Assembly: GCA_035528415.1 (NCBI GenBank)
Contig: DATKYQ010000025.1
Span: 1 to 64,000 of the forward strand
Length of the DNA stretch: 64,000 bases
Reading direction: 5' to 3'
From: DATKYQ01 sp035528415
GTDB taxonomy: Bacteria > Myxococcota > B64-G9
In this document: positions 51,076 to 60,722 of the stretch, piece by piece
How positions within the stretch are numbered: the first letter of the stretch is position 1
Layout: each line of letters begins with the position of its first letter
Translations under genes and position numbers: made by a program
The notes under the pieces: model-generated
Told to the model about the DNA's origin: nothing
Database searches by the model: none
Seen by the model: only the letters and a program-made list of their open reading frames with translations

Positions 51076-53124
51076 ATGAATCGTGATCAGGCCATAGCCC
51101 GCATCCAGGAACTCGTCGGGCAGATCCGCGAGCACAACCGGCGCTACTACGTCGAGGACGGTCCGATTATCTCCGACGCGGCATATGACCGGCTGATGCG
51201 CGAACTGGTCGAACTTGAAAAAGAGCACCCCGATCTGGCGGCCCCTGATTCACCAACCCAACGGGTGGGCGCCGCGCCCCTTGAGTCGTTCGCCGAGATC
51301 GCCCACCCCAGCCCTATGCTCAGCCTGCGCAACGCCTTTTCTGACCGGGAGCTTGTGGAGTTCGACGAGCGCGTGCACAAAGCGCTTATGCACCCGGGCC
51401 CCGTCGAGTACATGGCCGAGCCCAAGCTGGACGGCGTGGCCCTCGAACTGTGCTACGATAAAGGCCTGCTTTCGAGCGCGGCCACCCGCGGCGACGGGAT
51501 CACCGGAGAGGACGTCACTCAAAACGCCCGCACCATTAAGTCGGTGCCGCTGCGGCTACGGCCGCCCGTAAAGATACCCCTGCCCGCGCACCTGGTGGTC
51601 CGCGGCGAGGTCGTGATCCTCAAAAAAGACTTCGAGAAACTCAACGCCGCCCAGCTTGGGGCAGGTGGGCGAACCTTCGCCAATCCCCGCAACGCGGCGG
51701 CGGGCTCGCTCCGGCAGCTCGACTCGCGCGTCACCGCCGCGCGCCTGCTGACCGCCTTTATATACGCGCCGGCTATCGAACTGCCCGGCATCGAAAACCA
51801 GGCCCAGTTTCTTACAACCCTTTCCGAGATGGGCTTTTTAGTAAACGATCTTTCCCGCCCCTGTGAGGGAATCGAGCGGGTGCTCGCGGCTCGCGACGAT
51901 CTGCTGGAGCATCGCTTCGACTTGCCATACGAGGTCGACGGACTGGTGGTCAAGGTCAACGACTTCGCGCTCCAGAAACGCCTGGGAGCCATCTCGCGCT
52001 CGCCGCGCTGGGCCATGGCCTACAAGTTGCCGCCGGTGCAGGAGACCACGGTCGTTGACGACATCGTCGTACAGGTCGGTCGTACCGGCGTGCTGACGCC
52101 GGTGGCGTTGCTGAAGCCTGTCTGGATCTCCGGCGCCGAGGTCTCCCGGGCAACCCTGCACAACCAAGATGAGATCGATCGCAAGGACATCAGACGCGGT
52201 GATACAGTGCTCGTGCAGCGGGCCGGGGACGTCATTCCCGAGGTGGTGGCGGTGATCAAGGAGTCGCGCAGGGGCGATCCCGAACGCTTTCGTATACCCG
52301 AAAGCTGTCCGGTCTGCGGAGCGCGTGTGGTGCGCGAGGAGGGCGAGGCCGCCCGGCGATGCAGCAACGCTAGCTGCCCAGCTCAGCTCCGGGCCGGCCT
52401 GCGCCACTTCGCCTCGCGCGGGGCCATGGACATCGACGGGCTGGGCGAAAAAATCATCGATCAACTCGTCGGGCGCGGCCTGGTCAAGGACGCCGCCGAC
52501 CTGTATCAGCTTGACGCCGAGACCTTGCGTTCTCTCGATCGCCTGGCCGACAAGTCGGCCGATAACCAGGTGCGAGCCATCGAGGCCGGCAAGCATCCGT
52601 CCCTGCAAAGGTTGATCTACGCCCTGGGCATCCGTCACGTTGGTGAACACGTGGCGGGCCTTCTGGCCCTTGAGATGGGATCGATAGAGGCCCTCGGACG
52701 GGCTGATCGAGAACGGCTCGAGGCCATCGACGGCATCGGCCCCGAGGTAGCCGGCAGCCTGGTTACCTTCTTTACGCAACCTCAGAACAAGGCGCTGCTC
52801 GATCGGCTGCTACAGGCGGGGGTACGCCCCGTGGCTCCAGCGGAAAAATCCGCGGCGGACGCCGGCGCCGCGCCGCCGCTCGAGGGAAAAAGCATCGTCT
52901 TGACCGGCACGCTTTCGGAAATGGGCCGCAGGCAAGCCAAGGAACTAATCCAGGCACTCGGCGGCCGGGTGACAAGTTCGTTGAGCAAGAAAACCGACTT
53001 TCTCATAGCAGGCGACAATCCCGGCTCGAAGCTCGATCGCGCCCGGCAACTTGGCGTCGAGATCGTCTCAGAGAACGAATTTCTCGATCTGATCCGACCG
53101 ATAGATTCCAGGCAGAGGTCATGA
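51076..53124 (+). CDS. ligA: NAD-dependent DNA ligase
   Basis: 682 residues. Adenylation domain with the reactive Lys in EPKLDGVALEL (about residue 118), the N-terminal Ia domain YYVEDGPIISDAAYD, an OB domain, zinc finger CPVCGARVV...CSNASCPAQL, helix-hairpin-helix repeats (near MDIDGLGEKIIDQL and AIDGIGPEVAGSL) and a C-terminal BRCT domain from about 600 (GKSIVLTGTLSEMGRRQAKE). It seals DNA nicks using NAD. It starts near a leaderless promoter and its stop overlaps a small gene. Confidence 0.97.
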   Translation: MNRDQAIARIQELVGQIREHNRRYYVEDGPIISDAAYDRLMRELVELEKEHPDLAAPDSPTQRVGAAPLESFAEIAHPSPMLSLRNAFSDRELVEFDERVHKALMHPGPVEYMAEPKLDGVALELCYDKGLLSSAATRGDGITGEDVTQNARTIKSVPLRLRPPVKIPLPAHLVVRGEVVILKKDFEKLNAAQLGAGGRTFANPRNAAAGSLRQLDSRVTAARLLTAFIYAPAIELPGIENQAQFLTTLSEMGFLVNDLSRPCEGIERVLAARDDLLEHRFDLPYEVDGLVVKVNDFALQKRLGAISRSPRWAMAYKLPPVQETTVVDDIVVQVGRTGVLTPVALLKPVWISGAEVSRATLHNQDEIDRKDIRRGDTVLVQRAGDVIPEVVAVIKESRRGDPERFRIPESCPVCGARVVREEGEAARRCSNASCPAQLRAGLRHFASRGAMDIDGLGEKIIDQLVGRGLVKDAADLYQLDAETLRSLDRLADKSADNQVRAIEAGKHPSLQRLIYALGIRHVGEHVAGLLALEMGSIEALGRADRERLEAIDGIGPEVAGSLVTFFTQPQNKALLDRLLQAGVRPVAPAEKSAADAGAAPPLEGKSIVLTGTLSEMGRRQAKELIQALGGRVTSSLSKKTDFLIAGDNPGSKLDRARQLGVEIVSENEFLDLIRPIDSRQRS

Positions 53125-53270
53125 ACGATCCCGGAAAAGTCCCGACTCCCCGTGGAAAAACGGGGGCCCGCTGGGTTCGCCTGCTGGAGTGGGTTGTGTT
53201 GACCGGTGTACTAGTGTTGGCGTCCGCCGCATTTTCACTCGAGGCCAGCGTCAATGCCGTTCTTGAATAA
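53121..53270 (+). CDS. 49-residue single-pass membrane protein overlapping ligA
   Basis: ATG 53121 overlaps the ligA stop (ATGA) and the frame ends at TAA 53268-53270, giving 49 residues. A basic N-terminus (NDPGKVPTPRGKTGARWVR) precedes a clear membrane helix (LLEWVVLTGVLVLASAAFSL) and a short tail. Codon use (GC-rich third positions) is like the neighbours, and coupling to ligA favours a real gene. I do not recognise the sequence. The next gene begins 22 bases later. Confidence 0.6.
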   Translation: MNDPGKVPTPRGKTGARWVRLLEWVVLTGVLVLASAAFSLEASVNAVLE

Positions 53271-53291
53271 TCTTTTACTGGAGCCGAAACC

Positions 53292-54014
53292 ATGCGCGCT
53301 TTACTCATGAAAAATCGGATCCGGCTGGCGGAAGAACTCAGTGAGCACGACCAGAGAAAGATGTTCTCACCGGCATTGTATAGCCTCGATCGGCCGCTGA
53401 TGCGAACCATCAAGAAATATGCCAGGGGCAATTTCATTGACATCGGTTGTGGCGATATGCCCTACCGCGGAACCATCGAAAAACAGGTCGAGCAGTATGA
53501 TTCCATCGACAGACAGACACGCGGCCGACTGCCGACCTATACCGGCGACATCCAGGACATGAACATGATCGGAGACGGGCTCTATGACTCCGCGGTCTGC
53601 CTTTCGGTACTGGAGCATGTCCCGCAGCCTTCCAGGGCGCTGGCGGAGATTCACCGAATTCTAAAAGAAGACGGGGTAGTGATCCTCAGCGTGCCCTTTC
53701 TCGCGCGCCTGCACGAAGTTCCGGACGACTACTACAGGTTCACGGGCTACGGTTTGCGGTTTCTACTCGAGCAGGCCGGTTTCGATGTACAGCAGTTGAC
53801 ACCGTTGGGCGGTGTTTTCAGTTTCCTGGGCCATCAGATCTCGACTGCCGTGCTGTGCTCGGTCTGGCACCTGCCAGTGATTAAGCAAATTGCCTTTGGA
53901 CTGAACCTGTGGTTGTGCGTGAAAACTTGCTCCGGGCTGGATGAGTGGCTTCGGACCTCTTCGATTTTGCCACTGGGATACTTGTGTGTCGCCAGAAAGA
54001 AAAGTATAGACTGA
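53292..54014 (+). CDS. SAM-dependent methyltransferase, class I
   Basis: 240 residues. Motif I is NFIDIGCGDMPYRG, motif II is EQYDSIDRQTR, and motif IV DSAVCLSVLEHVPQP is followed by the type-11 signature AEIHRILKEDGVVILSVPF. The C-terminal half has hydrophobic segments (FSFLGHQISTAVLCSVWHL). It is related in kind, but not in detail, to the two methyltransferases at 33-34.7 kb. Substrate unknown. Codon use is slightly more AT-rich than neighbouring genes, a possible sign of later acquisition. Confidence 0.8.
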   Translation: MRALLMKNRIRLAEELSEHDQRKMFSPALYSLDRPLMRTIKKYARGNFIDIGCGDMPYRGTIEKQVEQYDSIDRQTRGRLPTYTGDIQDMNMIGDGLYDSAVCLSVLEHVPQPSRALAEIHRILKEDGVVILSVPFLARLHEVPDDYYRFTGYGLRFLLEQAGFDVQQLTPLGGVFSFLGHQISTAVLCSVWHLPVIKQIAFGLNLWLCVKTCSGLDEWLRTSSILPLGYLCVARKKSID

Positions 54015-54135
54015 GTTTGTTCATGCCATGGTGTGCCATGATCGAACCAACGACAAATGACCAAGATGCAGGGTCCGGCCCGCCTGGCTACACGAGCAAT
54101 CCGTTTAACTCCCGGCGGTATTTTAGCGTGCCCTT

Positions 54136-54164
54136 TTGTGTGCCGCCGAAAAGCGTGCTAGCTT
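54136..54164 (+). promoter_or_regulatory. Candidate leaderless promoter of the radical-SAM gene
   Basis: TTGTGT (54136-54141), 17 bases and TAGCTT (54159-54164), preceded by TGC as an extended -10, end 10 bases before ATG 54174. There is no Shine-Dalgarno sequence. The hexamers are only moderate matches. Confidence 0.4.
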
Positions 54165-54173
54165 CTGCCGATT

Positions 54174-56744
54174 ATGAGTTTCTCCGATCTGCTCTGCGAC
54201 GTGCGCCACCCGAGCCGCTATACCGGCGGCGAGTTCAATGCCGTCGTCAAGGACCCGGCGGCCGTGCTCTGCCGGGTTGCCTTGATCTATCCCGACCTGT
54301 ACGACCTGGGCATGAGCTATCTCGGCCTGCAAGTGCTCTATCAGGCCCTCAACGCTCAACCGGACATATGGGCCGAACGGGTCTTCGCCCCGGATCTCGA
54401 CATGCAAGCGGCCCTCGAGCGGGCCGGGCTGCCCCTGGCCTCGCTTGAGTCCGGCACGGCGCTTTCTGACTTCGACATGCTGGGCTTCACCCTGCAGCAC
54501 GAGCTGAACTACCCGGACGTGCTGGCCATACTCGGCATGGGCGGCATACCGCTGCATGCCGCGCAGCGCGGCCCGCGGCACCCGCTGGTTGTGGCCGGCG
54601 GCCCGGGCGCCGCGAATCCCGAGCCGCTGGCACAGGCCTTGGACGCGGTCTTTTTGGGCGACGGCGAACAAGGCGCGCTCGAACTGGCCCGGGCGGTGGG
54701 AGAGGGCCGCAGGCAGGATCTGTCGCGCGAGGAGATCCTCGATCGCCTGATGGAGATTCCCGGCGTCTATATCCCTTCCCGCTACGAGATGTCCCGGGGC
54801 CCGGACGGGACGTTCGAAAGACTGACTCCGATCAGGGGCGCGCCCCCCGTGGTGCGCCGTAGGCTGATAGCCGACATCAACCAACTTTCGCTACCCGATC
54901 GGCCGATCGTGCCCAGCCAAACGGTGCACGATCGCCTGACCGTCGAGATCCAGCGCGGCTGCACGCGCGGTTGCCGCTTCTGCCAGGCGGGCATGATCAA
55001 CCGGCCCGTCAGGCAACGCTCGGCAAGCCGCATCCTGGACGCGGTCGATGCCGGGTTGGCCGGCAGCGGGCATGGCGAGGTTTCTTTCCTGAGCCTGTCG
55101 GCCGGCGACCATCCCAATATCCAGAGGATACTCGAGGAATTCTTCGCGCGTCACGCGGACGAGCGCATCGCGGCCAGCCTGCCCTCGCTGCGCGCCGATA
55201 CGCTGACGCCCGGCCTTGCGCGAATCATCAAGACGGTGCGCAAGTCCGGCTTCACCATCGCCCCCGAGGCCGGCAGTGAGCGCTTACGGGCAGTGATCAA
55301 CAAGAACATCAGCGACGAGGATATACTCTCGGCGGCTGACGGCGCCTTCGCGGCCGGCTGGCGGCTTATCAAGCTTTACTTCATGGTGGGCCTGCCGACC
55401 GAGACCGAGCGCGACCGGGACGCAATCGTCGAGATGGTCTCCCGCATCCGGAGATTATACCGATCGCGCGGGTCCGGCGGGCGCATCAACGTGGGAATAT
55501 CCACCTTCGTGCCCAAGACTCACACGCCCTTCCAGTGGGAAAGAATGATCACCGCCGCCGAGGCAAGCGCGATCCACGCCTCCCTAAAGAGCAGGCTGTC
55601 CGCCCTGCCGGGCGTGAAGGTCGGCAGGGCGCCTACGGACATGAGCCAGGCCGAGGGGATCCTGTCCCGGGGCGATCGGCGCCTGTTCGCGGCCCTGGAA
55701 AATCTGGCGCAGGCCGGACAGCGCCTGGCCGGATGGAGCGAGCATTTCGACCAGCAAAAATTCGCGCGTGCTTTCGCGCCGCTGGCTCCTGGCGGCTCGC
55801 TCGGCGGATTGCTGGGCGAGCGCCGCTTGGACGATCCCTTACCTTGGGATCATCTCGACATGGGCCCCGACAAGGAGTTCCTGCTGGCCGAGCGCGAGCG
55901 AGCCCTGGCTGGGGAGTCCTCCCCGGATTGCGCCATGGACGGCTGCTACGACTGCGGGGCCTGTAGAGACGAGGACGCGGCGCCGGTGCTCGACGGTCAA
56001 ATGCCGGGGGCAAGCCATGTACCGGATCTCGCGGCCGACGGGCGGGATCCTGCCAGGATTCGCCTGGTACTGGCCAAGGAGGGGCCGGCCGCCTGCTTGA
56101 GTCACATCGAGTTCATGGGACAATTGACCAAGGCCGTGCGCCGCGCCGGCTGGCCGCTGAGCCATTCGCGCGGCTTCCACCCCAAGCCGCGCATGTCCTT
56201 CGGGCCGGCCTGCCAGGTGGGTGTCAGCAGCCTGTGCGAGATGGTCGACGTGGCCTTGGCTAAACTCGGCCCGGACGATCCGCCCGCCTTGCTCGAACGT
56301 CTGGCGGCAACGCTTCCCGGGGGGATGCGCCTGCTGGAGGGCGCGCCGCTTTCGGAGGGCGCTCCCTCGGTCATGCGCCGCTTGGTGGCCGTGGACTACA
56401 TCATGCACTCGCCGGACGCGAGCGATCGGGAGTCGATCCTCGAAGCAATCCGCGAAATTCTGGCACGCAGCATCTGGAATCATTCCAGGATCGTCAAGGG
56501 CAGCCGCAAGACGGTCGACCTGCGTCCGAGTATCAAACGATTGGAACTGCTTGATAGCTTGTCCGCCGAAGCCGGGGTACCGGCGAAGGCGGAACGAGTT
56601 CATTGCGAGTTATGGCTGAATCGGGGATCCAGCGCGCGGCCGTATGAAATGGCGCGCGAGATCTGGGGCGACGCCCGGGTGGTGATCGTCCGCCAGGCGT
56701 TGCTGTTTTTGGACGACATCCACAGAGAGGATACCAAGACATGA
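54174..56744 (+). CDS. TIGR03960-type radical SAM protein fused to a DUF2344 domain
   Basis: 856 residues. The N-terminal part is B12-binding-like (ALIYPDLYDLGMSYLGLQVL). The radical SAM core has the 4Fe-4S motif CTRGCRFC near 262, SAGDHPNIQ and FTIAPEAGSERLRAVINKN. A Cys cluster follows (CYDCGACRDED near residue 600). The last 230 residues form the DUF2344 domain, which starts RLVLAKEGPAACLSHIEFM. The fusion is typical of genes just before RNase E/G, as here (ATGA overlap). The modified substrate is unknown; an RNA or ribosome modification role is often suggested by context. Confidence 0.9.
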   Translation: MSFSDLLCDVRHPSRYTGGEFNAVVKDPAAVLCRVALIYPDLYDLGMSYLGLQVLYQALNAQPDIWAERVFAPDLDMQAALERAGLPLASLESGTALSDFDMLGFTLQHELNYPDVLAILGMGGIPLHAAQRGPRHPLVVAGGPGAANPEPLAQALDAVFLGDGEQGALELARAVGEGRRQDLSREEILDRLMEIPGVYIPSRYEMSRGPDGTFERLTPIRGAPPVVRRRLIADINQLSLPDRPIVPSQTVHDRLTVEIQRGCTRGCRFCQAGMINRPVRQRSASRILDAVDAGLAGSGHGEVSFLSLSAGDHPNIQRILEEFFARHADERIAASLPSLRADTLTPGLARIIKTVRKSGFTIAPEAGSERLRAVINKNISDEDILSAADGAFAAGWRLIKLYFMVGLPTETERDRDAIVEMVSRIRRLYRSRGSGGRINVGISTFVPKTHTPFQWERMITAAEASAIHASLKSRLSALPGVKVGRAPTDMSQAEGILSRGDRRLFAALENLAQAGQRLAGWSEHFDQQKFARAFAPLAPGGSLGGLLGERRLDDPLPWDHLDMGPDKEFLLAERERALAGESSPDCAMDGCYDCGACRDEDAAPVLDGQMPGASHVPDLAADGRDPARIRLVLAKEGPAACLSHIEFMGQLTKAVRRAGWPLSHSRGFHPKPRMSFGPACQVGVSSLCEMVDVALAKLGPDDPPALLERLAATLPGGMRLLEGAPLSEGAPSVMRRLVAVDYIMHSPDASDRESILEAIREILARSIWNHSRIVKGSRKTVDLRPSIKRLELLDSLSAEAGVPAKAERVHCELWLNRGSSARPYEMAREIWGDARVVIVRQALLFLDDIHREDTKT

Positions 56745-58303
56745 GCATCCGCCTGATCATCAACGCCACCCAGCGCGAGCGGCGGGTGGCCCTGGTCGAA
56801 AAGGATTCCTTGGCCGAGCTGTACATCGAGCGCCCCAGCGGCAAGGGTCTGGTCGGCAACATCTACAATGGCAAGGTGGTTCGCGTGCTGGCCGGCATGG
56901 ACGCTTCCTTCGTGGAGGTGGGACTCGACAAGGCCGGGTTCCTCTACGTTTCGGACGTCGCCAAGCCACCCTCGAGTTCGGAACTGGGCCTGGTGGCGGA
57001 GGACGATCCGGACGAGGAAAACGAGCCCGGGCGGCGCCTGGAGGCGCCGCTACAGACAGTGACGCCGAGCTCCTCCGACCAGCCGCCGCGCATCAGCGAC
57101 CTTTTACACAGCGGGCAAGAGATCCTGGTTCAGGTGGCCAAGGCCCCCATCGGCACCAAGGGGGCCCGTCTGACCACTCACATCACGCTGCCTGGGCGCC
57201 TGCTTGTCTTTCTGCCAACCGTCGATCACATCGGCATCTCGCGCAGGATTGAATCCGAGTCCGAGCGGCGTCGCCTGCGAGACATGGTCAGCGACATGCG
57301 GCCCGCGGGAACCGGCTTAATAATCCGCACGGCCGCCGAGGGCGCCGACGAGGCCGCTTTAGCCGCCGACATGGCGTTCTTGACCCGTTTATGGGAAGAC
57401 ATCGGCGAGCGTAACCGGCAACTGAGCGCGCCTGCCAAGATATACCAGGATCTCGATCTGATCCGGCGCGCCACGCGCGACCTTTTCACCGCCGACGTAG
57501 ATCGCCTGATCATCGACGACCCATACGAGCACGCACATCTTCTGGAGTTCGTGCGCACTTTCATGCCGGCTTTAGCCCAGCGGGTGGAACTGTACACCGG
57601 CGCGGAGCCCCTCTTCGACGCACTCGGTCTCGAGGTGGAAATTACGCGCGCCCTCGATCGCAAGGTATGGCTCAAGAGCGGCGGATACATCGTCATCGAC
57701 CAGACCGAGGCGCTGACGGCAATTGACGTCAACACCGGCCGCTACGTCGGCAAACACAACCTCGAGGACACTATCACCAAGATCAATCTCGAGGCCGTCA
57801 AGGAGATCAACTGCCAGCTCAGGCTGCGCGACATCGGCGGAATCATCATCATCGACTTCATCGACATGGAAAAACAGGGAAACCGGGACAAGGTCTTCAA
57901 CGCTCTCCATGAGGCGCTCGGCAGCCACCGGGCCCGCACGAACATCCTCAAGATATCCGAATTGGGACTGGTCGAGATGACGCGCAAGCGTGTCCGCGAG
58001 AGCCTGTCGCGCTCCTTGACGCAAACCTGTCCCTACTGCGAGGGAACCGGACGGATAAAATCACCCCCCACCGTCTGCTACGAGATCCTGCATGCCGTGG
58101 AACGCGAGGTCGGCGGGCGCCGGGGCACGGCGGTCGTAGTGGTCAACCCGGGCGTCTGCAACTGGCTGATCGACGAGGAGCAGGACGCCGTCGAGGCACT
58201 AGAGAACCGCCTGGGCATAGAAATCCGTGTCGACTCCTCACCCGATTTTCACCAGGAACAGTTCGAGGTGCGCTTCGAACAATCGGCCGGAGACCTGGGG
58301 TAG
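56741..58303 (+). CDS. rng: Ribonuclease E/G family protein
   Basis: 520 residues. S1 domain with LVGNIYNGKVVRVLAGMDAS, interrupted by an acidic linker (EDDPDEENEPGRR), then the RNase H-like catalytic core with metal-binding Asp residues in TAIDVNTGRYVGK and IIIDFIDMEKQ, and the zinc-link Cys pair CPYCEGTGR. It makes single-strand cuts in rRNA precursors and mRNA. The size and absence of a long C-terminal scaffold favour RNase G over RNase E. After the stop is a short TAGA-rich stretch (58311-58330). Confidence 0.94.
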   Translation: MSIRLIINATQRERRVALVEKDSLAELYIERPSGKGLVGNIYNGKVVRVLAGMDASFVEVGLDKAGFLYVSDVAKPPSSSELGLVAEDDPDEENEPGRRLEAPLQTVTPSSSDQPPRISDLLHSGQEILVQVAKAPIGTKGARLTTHITLPGRLLVFLPTVDHIGISRRIESESERRRLRDMVSDMRPAGTGLIIRTAAEGADEAALAADMAFLTRLWEDIGERNRQLSAPAKIYQDLDLIRRATRDLFTADVDRLIIDDPYEHAHLLEFVRTFMPALAQRVELYTGAEPLFDALGLEVEITRALDRKVWLKSGGYIVIDQTEALTAIDVNTGRYVGKHNLEDTITKINLEAVKEINCQLRLRDIGGIIIIDFIDMEKQGNRDKVFNALHEALGSHRARTNILKISELGLVEMTRKRVRESLSRSLTQTCPYCEGTGRIKSPPTVCYEILHAVEREVGGRRGTAVVVVNPGVCNWLIDEEQDAVEALENRLGIEIRVDSSPDFHQEQFEVRFEQSAGDLG

Positions 58304-58405
58304 CCTTGGCTAGAGATAGATAGATGTAGATGGATTCTTGATCTATCCGCAAAGCTGCGCTATTAATAAGTAAGGCGAATATGAACGGTTTTTTTTGAGG
58401 GTCTC

Positions 58406-59014
58406 ATGGACGCGAGCGTTGTGCGCAAGACGCTTGAGTTGAACCCGAAGTTGCTGCGCTCGTTGAAGAGCGTCGCCGGCCAGACCGGGCTCGATCTCGA
58501 CGGTTTGGTCAACCTGGCTCTTTACGAACTCCTCATCCGGCTCGGTCACCTGACCCCCCAGCCGATGAGAATTCGACCGCCGAATGGAGCCGACCTGCTT
58601 GAAAGTGTTGAGCCCGCTCCGCCTCCGATCCGTAAGGCGCAAGGCATTCCGTCGCAGCGGCCGGCTGCTATACTGCCGGCAGCTGCGCGGCCGGCATCCA
58701 GGAAACCCGACGCTGGCAAGGTGCGGCAGGATACTCTCTATTTTCAGGTAGACGAGGACGATTACTCCCCGATCAGAAAGAAGGTCTTCCTGGTCGGGCG
58801 CGGCTCTAAGTGCGACTATATCCTCAAGCACCGCGGTGTGTCGCGCGAGCACGCAGTCATCACCCGCGAGCGCGGCGGCTGGTTCATTGAGGACCTGAAC
58901 TCGGCCAACGGAGTATGGCTCGACGGAGAGCAGATCGGCAAACACAAGCTGTCCGGGGGTGACGAGATCCACATTTCCAATCACCTGATCCGCTTCACCA
59001 TCCGGCCCGGTTGA
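58406..59014 (+). CDS. FHA-domain protein
   Basis: 202 residues. An N-terminal helical region (KTLELNPKLLRSLKSVAGQTG) precedes a Pro/Ala linker and an FHA domain from about 125: FLVGRGSKCDYILKHRGVSREHAVI (the GR and SxxH residues that bind phosphothreonine), then IEDLNSANGVWLDGEQI. FHA domains bind phosphothreonine peptides in signalling. GAGGG precedes the ATG. The protein is cytoplasmic; the cognate kinase is not in the window. It is convergent with the ABC permease gene. Confidence 0.87.
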   Translation: MDASVVRKTLELNPKLLRSLKSVAGQTGLDLDGLVNLALYELLIRLGHLTPQPMRIRPPNGADLLESVEPAPPPIRKAQGIPSQRPAAILPAAARPASRKPDAGKVRQDTLYFQVDEDDYSPIRKKVFLVGRGSKCDYILKHRGVSREHAVITRERGGWFIEDLNSANGVWLDGEQIGKHKLSGGDEIHISNHLIRFTIRPG

Positions 59015-59033
59015 TCGCTCCCGACGGGAAGTG

Positions 59034-60722
59034 TCAGCCCTCCCGCTTTTCCAGCCGGCGGTTCCCCAGCCACATCGGAACCCAGGCGCAAGCCACGGCC
59101 AGCGATACCAGGGCCGCCAAAGAGAACGAAAACCACCATGGATGGCCGAGCGGGTTGCCGAGCCGCTCGGGCGCCCTGTAGAGCACGTAGGTCGGGTAGA
59201 CACTGGCCGCGATGAACAAGAAGACGAAGGACAGAGAAGCGGTCATGAAAGTGACCCCCCCGAGCCCGGTGGGGATCTTGGCCGGGTTCTCGGCGTCAAA
59301 CCGCGGAAAGACGGCCCCGAGGCCGACTCCCAGGCTGCAGACGCCCACCGCCAGCGCCAAAATCAGAGTCAACGACAGAACACCGAACACAAGAGGCACC
59401 CCGATCACGGCACAAGACAGGATCGACAGCGCCACGGCCAGCCCCGCCAGCGGCACCAGGTGAATGAGCAGCTTGCCGTGCAAGAACTCGCCAAGCGCCA
59501 AAGGCGCCGTGCGCACGATCCAGAAGGCCCGCCCTTCGAGACTGACGGCCGGGAAAACGAAACGCACGGCGATACCGGACACGACCAGTCCCATCAAGAT
59601 ATGGTTGACCGTGTAGAGCGTGAACCAGCTGAAGTCGGCGGCGCGCAAGTAGATGAAGTTCATGATATACACCGTGGCCAGGGCGCCCAGCAGCAGAAGC
59701 TGCAGCCACTGGCCGGTGTCGCGTAGAAAAATCCTGGTATCCTTGGAAAGCAGGGGCCCGCTGCACCCCGGCAACAGGCGAGCCAGGCGATCCAGCCAGG
59801 ACCCCAGCAGGCGCTCCCGTGGATGCGCCCCATTCGGGCCCGGCAGGCGACGCACACGACCCTCCTGGGCACGGGCGAACGCGCCGCGATACAGCCCGGT
59901 GCAGATCCAGGCGCTCAGCGCAGCCAGTGCGGCGGCAGTCGTCCAGATGGCCGCGGCGGGCAGGAGCACCTGCGCCGGCTCTCCCAACAAGAGTGGGAAC
60001 AAAGCGTCGGTCATCCAACGGGTAGGCAGGAAGCTTGTTTCCGGGGCGCGGAAGATGTTCAGAAAATCCATCATCGAGCCGAACGAATCCGCATCCAGCA
60101 GCTGCTCGGGTTTCATGGCGCGCATGAGCAGATAGAGGAATACGAACGCCACCACGACCAGGAAGACGAGCAGATCCCGTGAGCGTCGCGCGGAAAAGAT
60201 GCGCGTAAGTCCGGTGGCGATCACGGCTCCCGCGCAGGCCGGGATCAAGATCAGACCCGGAAACAAGAGCAGCACTCCCAGGTAATAGGAAAATGAAGCG
60301 CCGTAAACCGTGCCGTAGGCGACGAAGACCGGCAGGCCGAAGAAGACGACCATCCAGGACGAGTGCAGCGTCATCTCCAGCAGGCGGGCGAAGTAGAGCG
60401 GGCCGAGTTGCACAGGGGAGACGCTCAGCAGGCCGAGATCCTCGGACATGAAAAACACCGCGAAGGAGGATATGGTTGTGGATATCAACAGGATGGAAAG
60501 CAGCACCAGCAACACCAGCGACATCAACTTTCGCGGGATCAGCGCTCCGATCAGCTCGACCTCGAGGCAACGCCCCAGAAACCAGGCCGAGACCAGGTAG
60601 ATGCCCAGGCAGCAGCCCAAACCAAGCGCACCGAAGAACACCAGCCTGAATGGCCGCTGCGTCCGCAAGCCGCGGGCCTTGGGCCCGAGCAGGAGCAGGA
60701 AAACTCGCAAGGCCGCGATCAC
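59034..60722 (-). CDS. ABC transporter permease, large ABC-2-like subunit
   Basis: 562 residues with about 14 predicted membrane helices, for example RLVFFGALGLGCCLGIYLV and MSLVLLVLLSILLISTTISS. The first half and second half show comparable helix patterns, suggesting a two-lobed permease. It follows its ATPase by ATGA overlap. This size of permease occurs in deltaproteobacterial transporters of unknown substrate, so the function is not assigned. Confidence 0.8.
   Translation of the reverse strand: MIAALRVFLLLLGPKARGLRTQRPFRLVFFGALGLGCCLGIYLVSAWFLGRCLEVELIGALIPRKLMSLVLLVLLSILLISTTISSFAVFFMSEDLGLLSVSPVQLGPLYFARLLEMTLHSSWMVVFFGLPVFVAYGTVYGASFSYYLGVLLLFPGLILIPACAGAVIATGLTRIFSARRSRDLLVFLVVVAFVFLYLLMRAMKPEQLLDADSFGSMMDFLNIFRAPETSFLPTRWMTDALFPLLLGEPAQVLLPAAAIWTTAAALAALSAWICTGLYRGAFARAQEGRVRRLPGPNGAHPRERLLGSWLDRLARLLPGCSGPLLSKDTRIFLRDTGQWLQLLLLGALATVYIMNFIYLRAADFSWFTLYTVNHILMGLVVSGIAVRFVFPAVSLEGRAFWIVRTAPLALGEFLHGKLLIHLVPLAGLAVALSILSCAVIGVPLVFGVLSLTLILALAVGVCSLGVGLGAVFPRFDAENPAKIPTGLGGVTFMTASLSFVFLFIAASVYPTYVLYRAPERLGNPLGHPWWFSFSLAALVSLAVACAWVPMWLGNRRLEKREG

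Noticed and set aside
58304..58405. TAGA-rich stretch after RNase G as a tandem repeat array
   Set aside because: Only two to three imperfect units, too few to call a repeat or a CRISPR-like structure.
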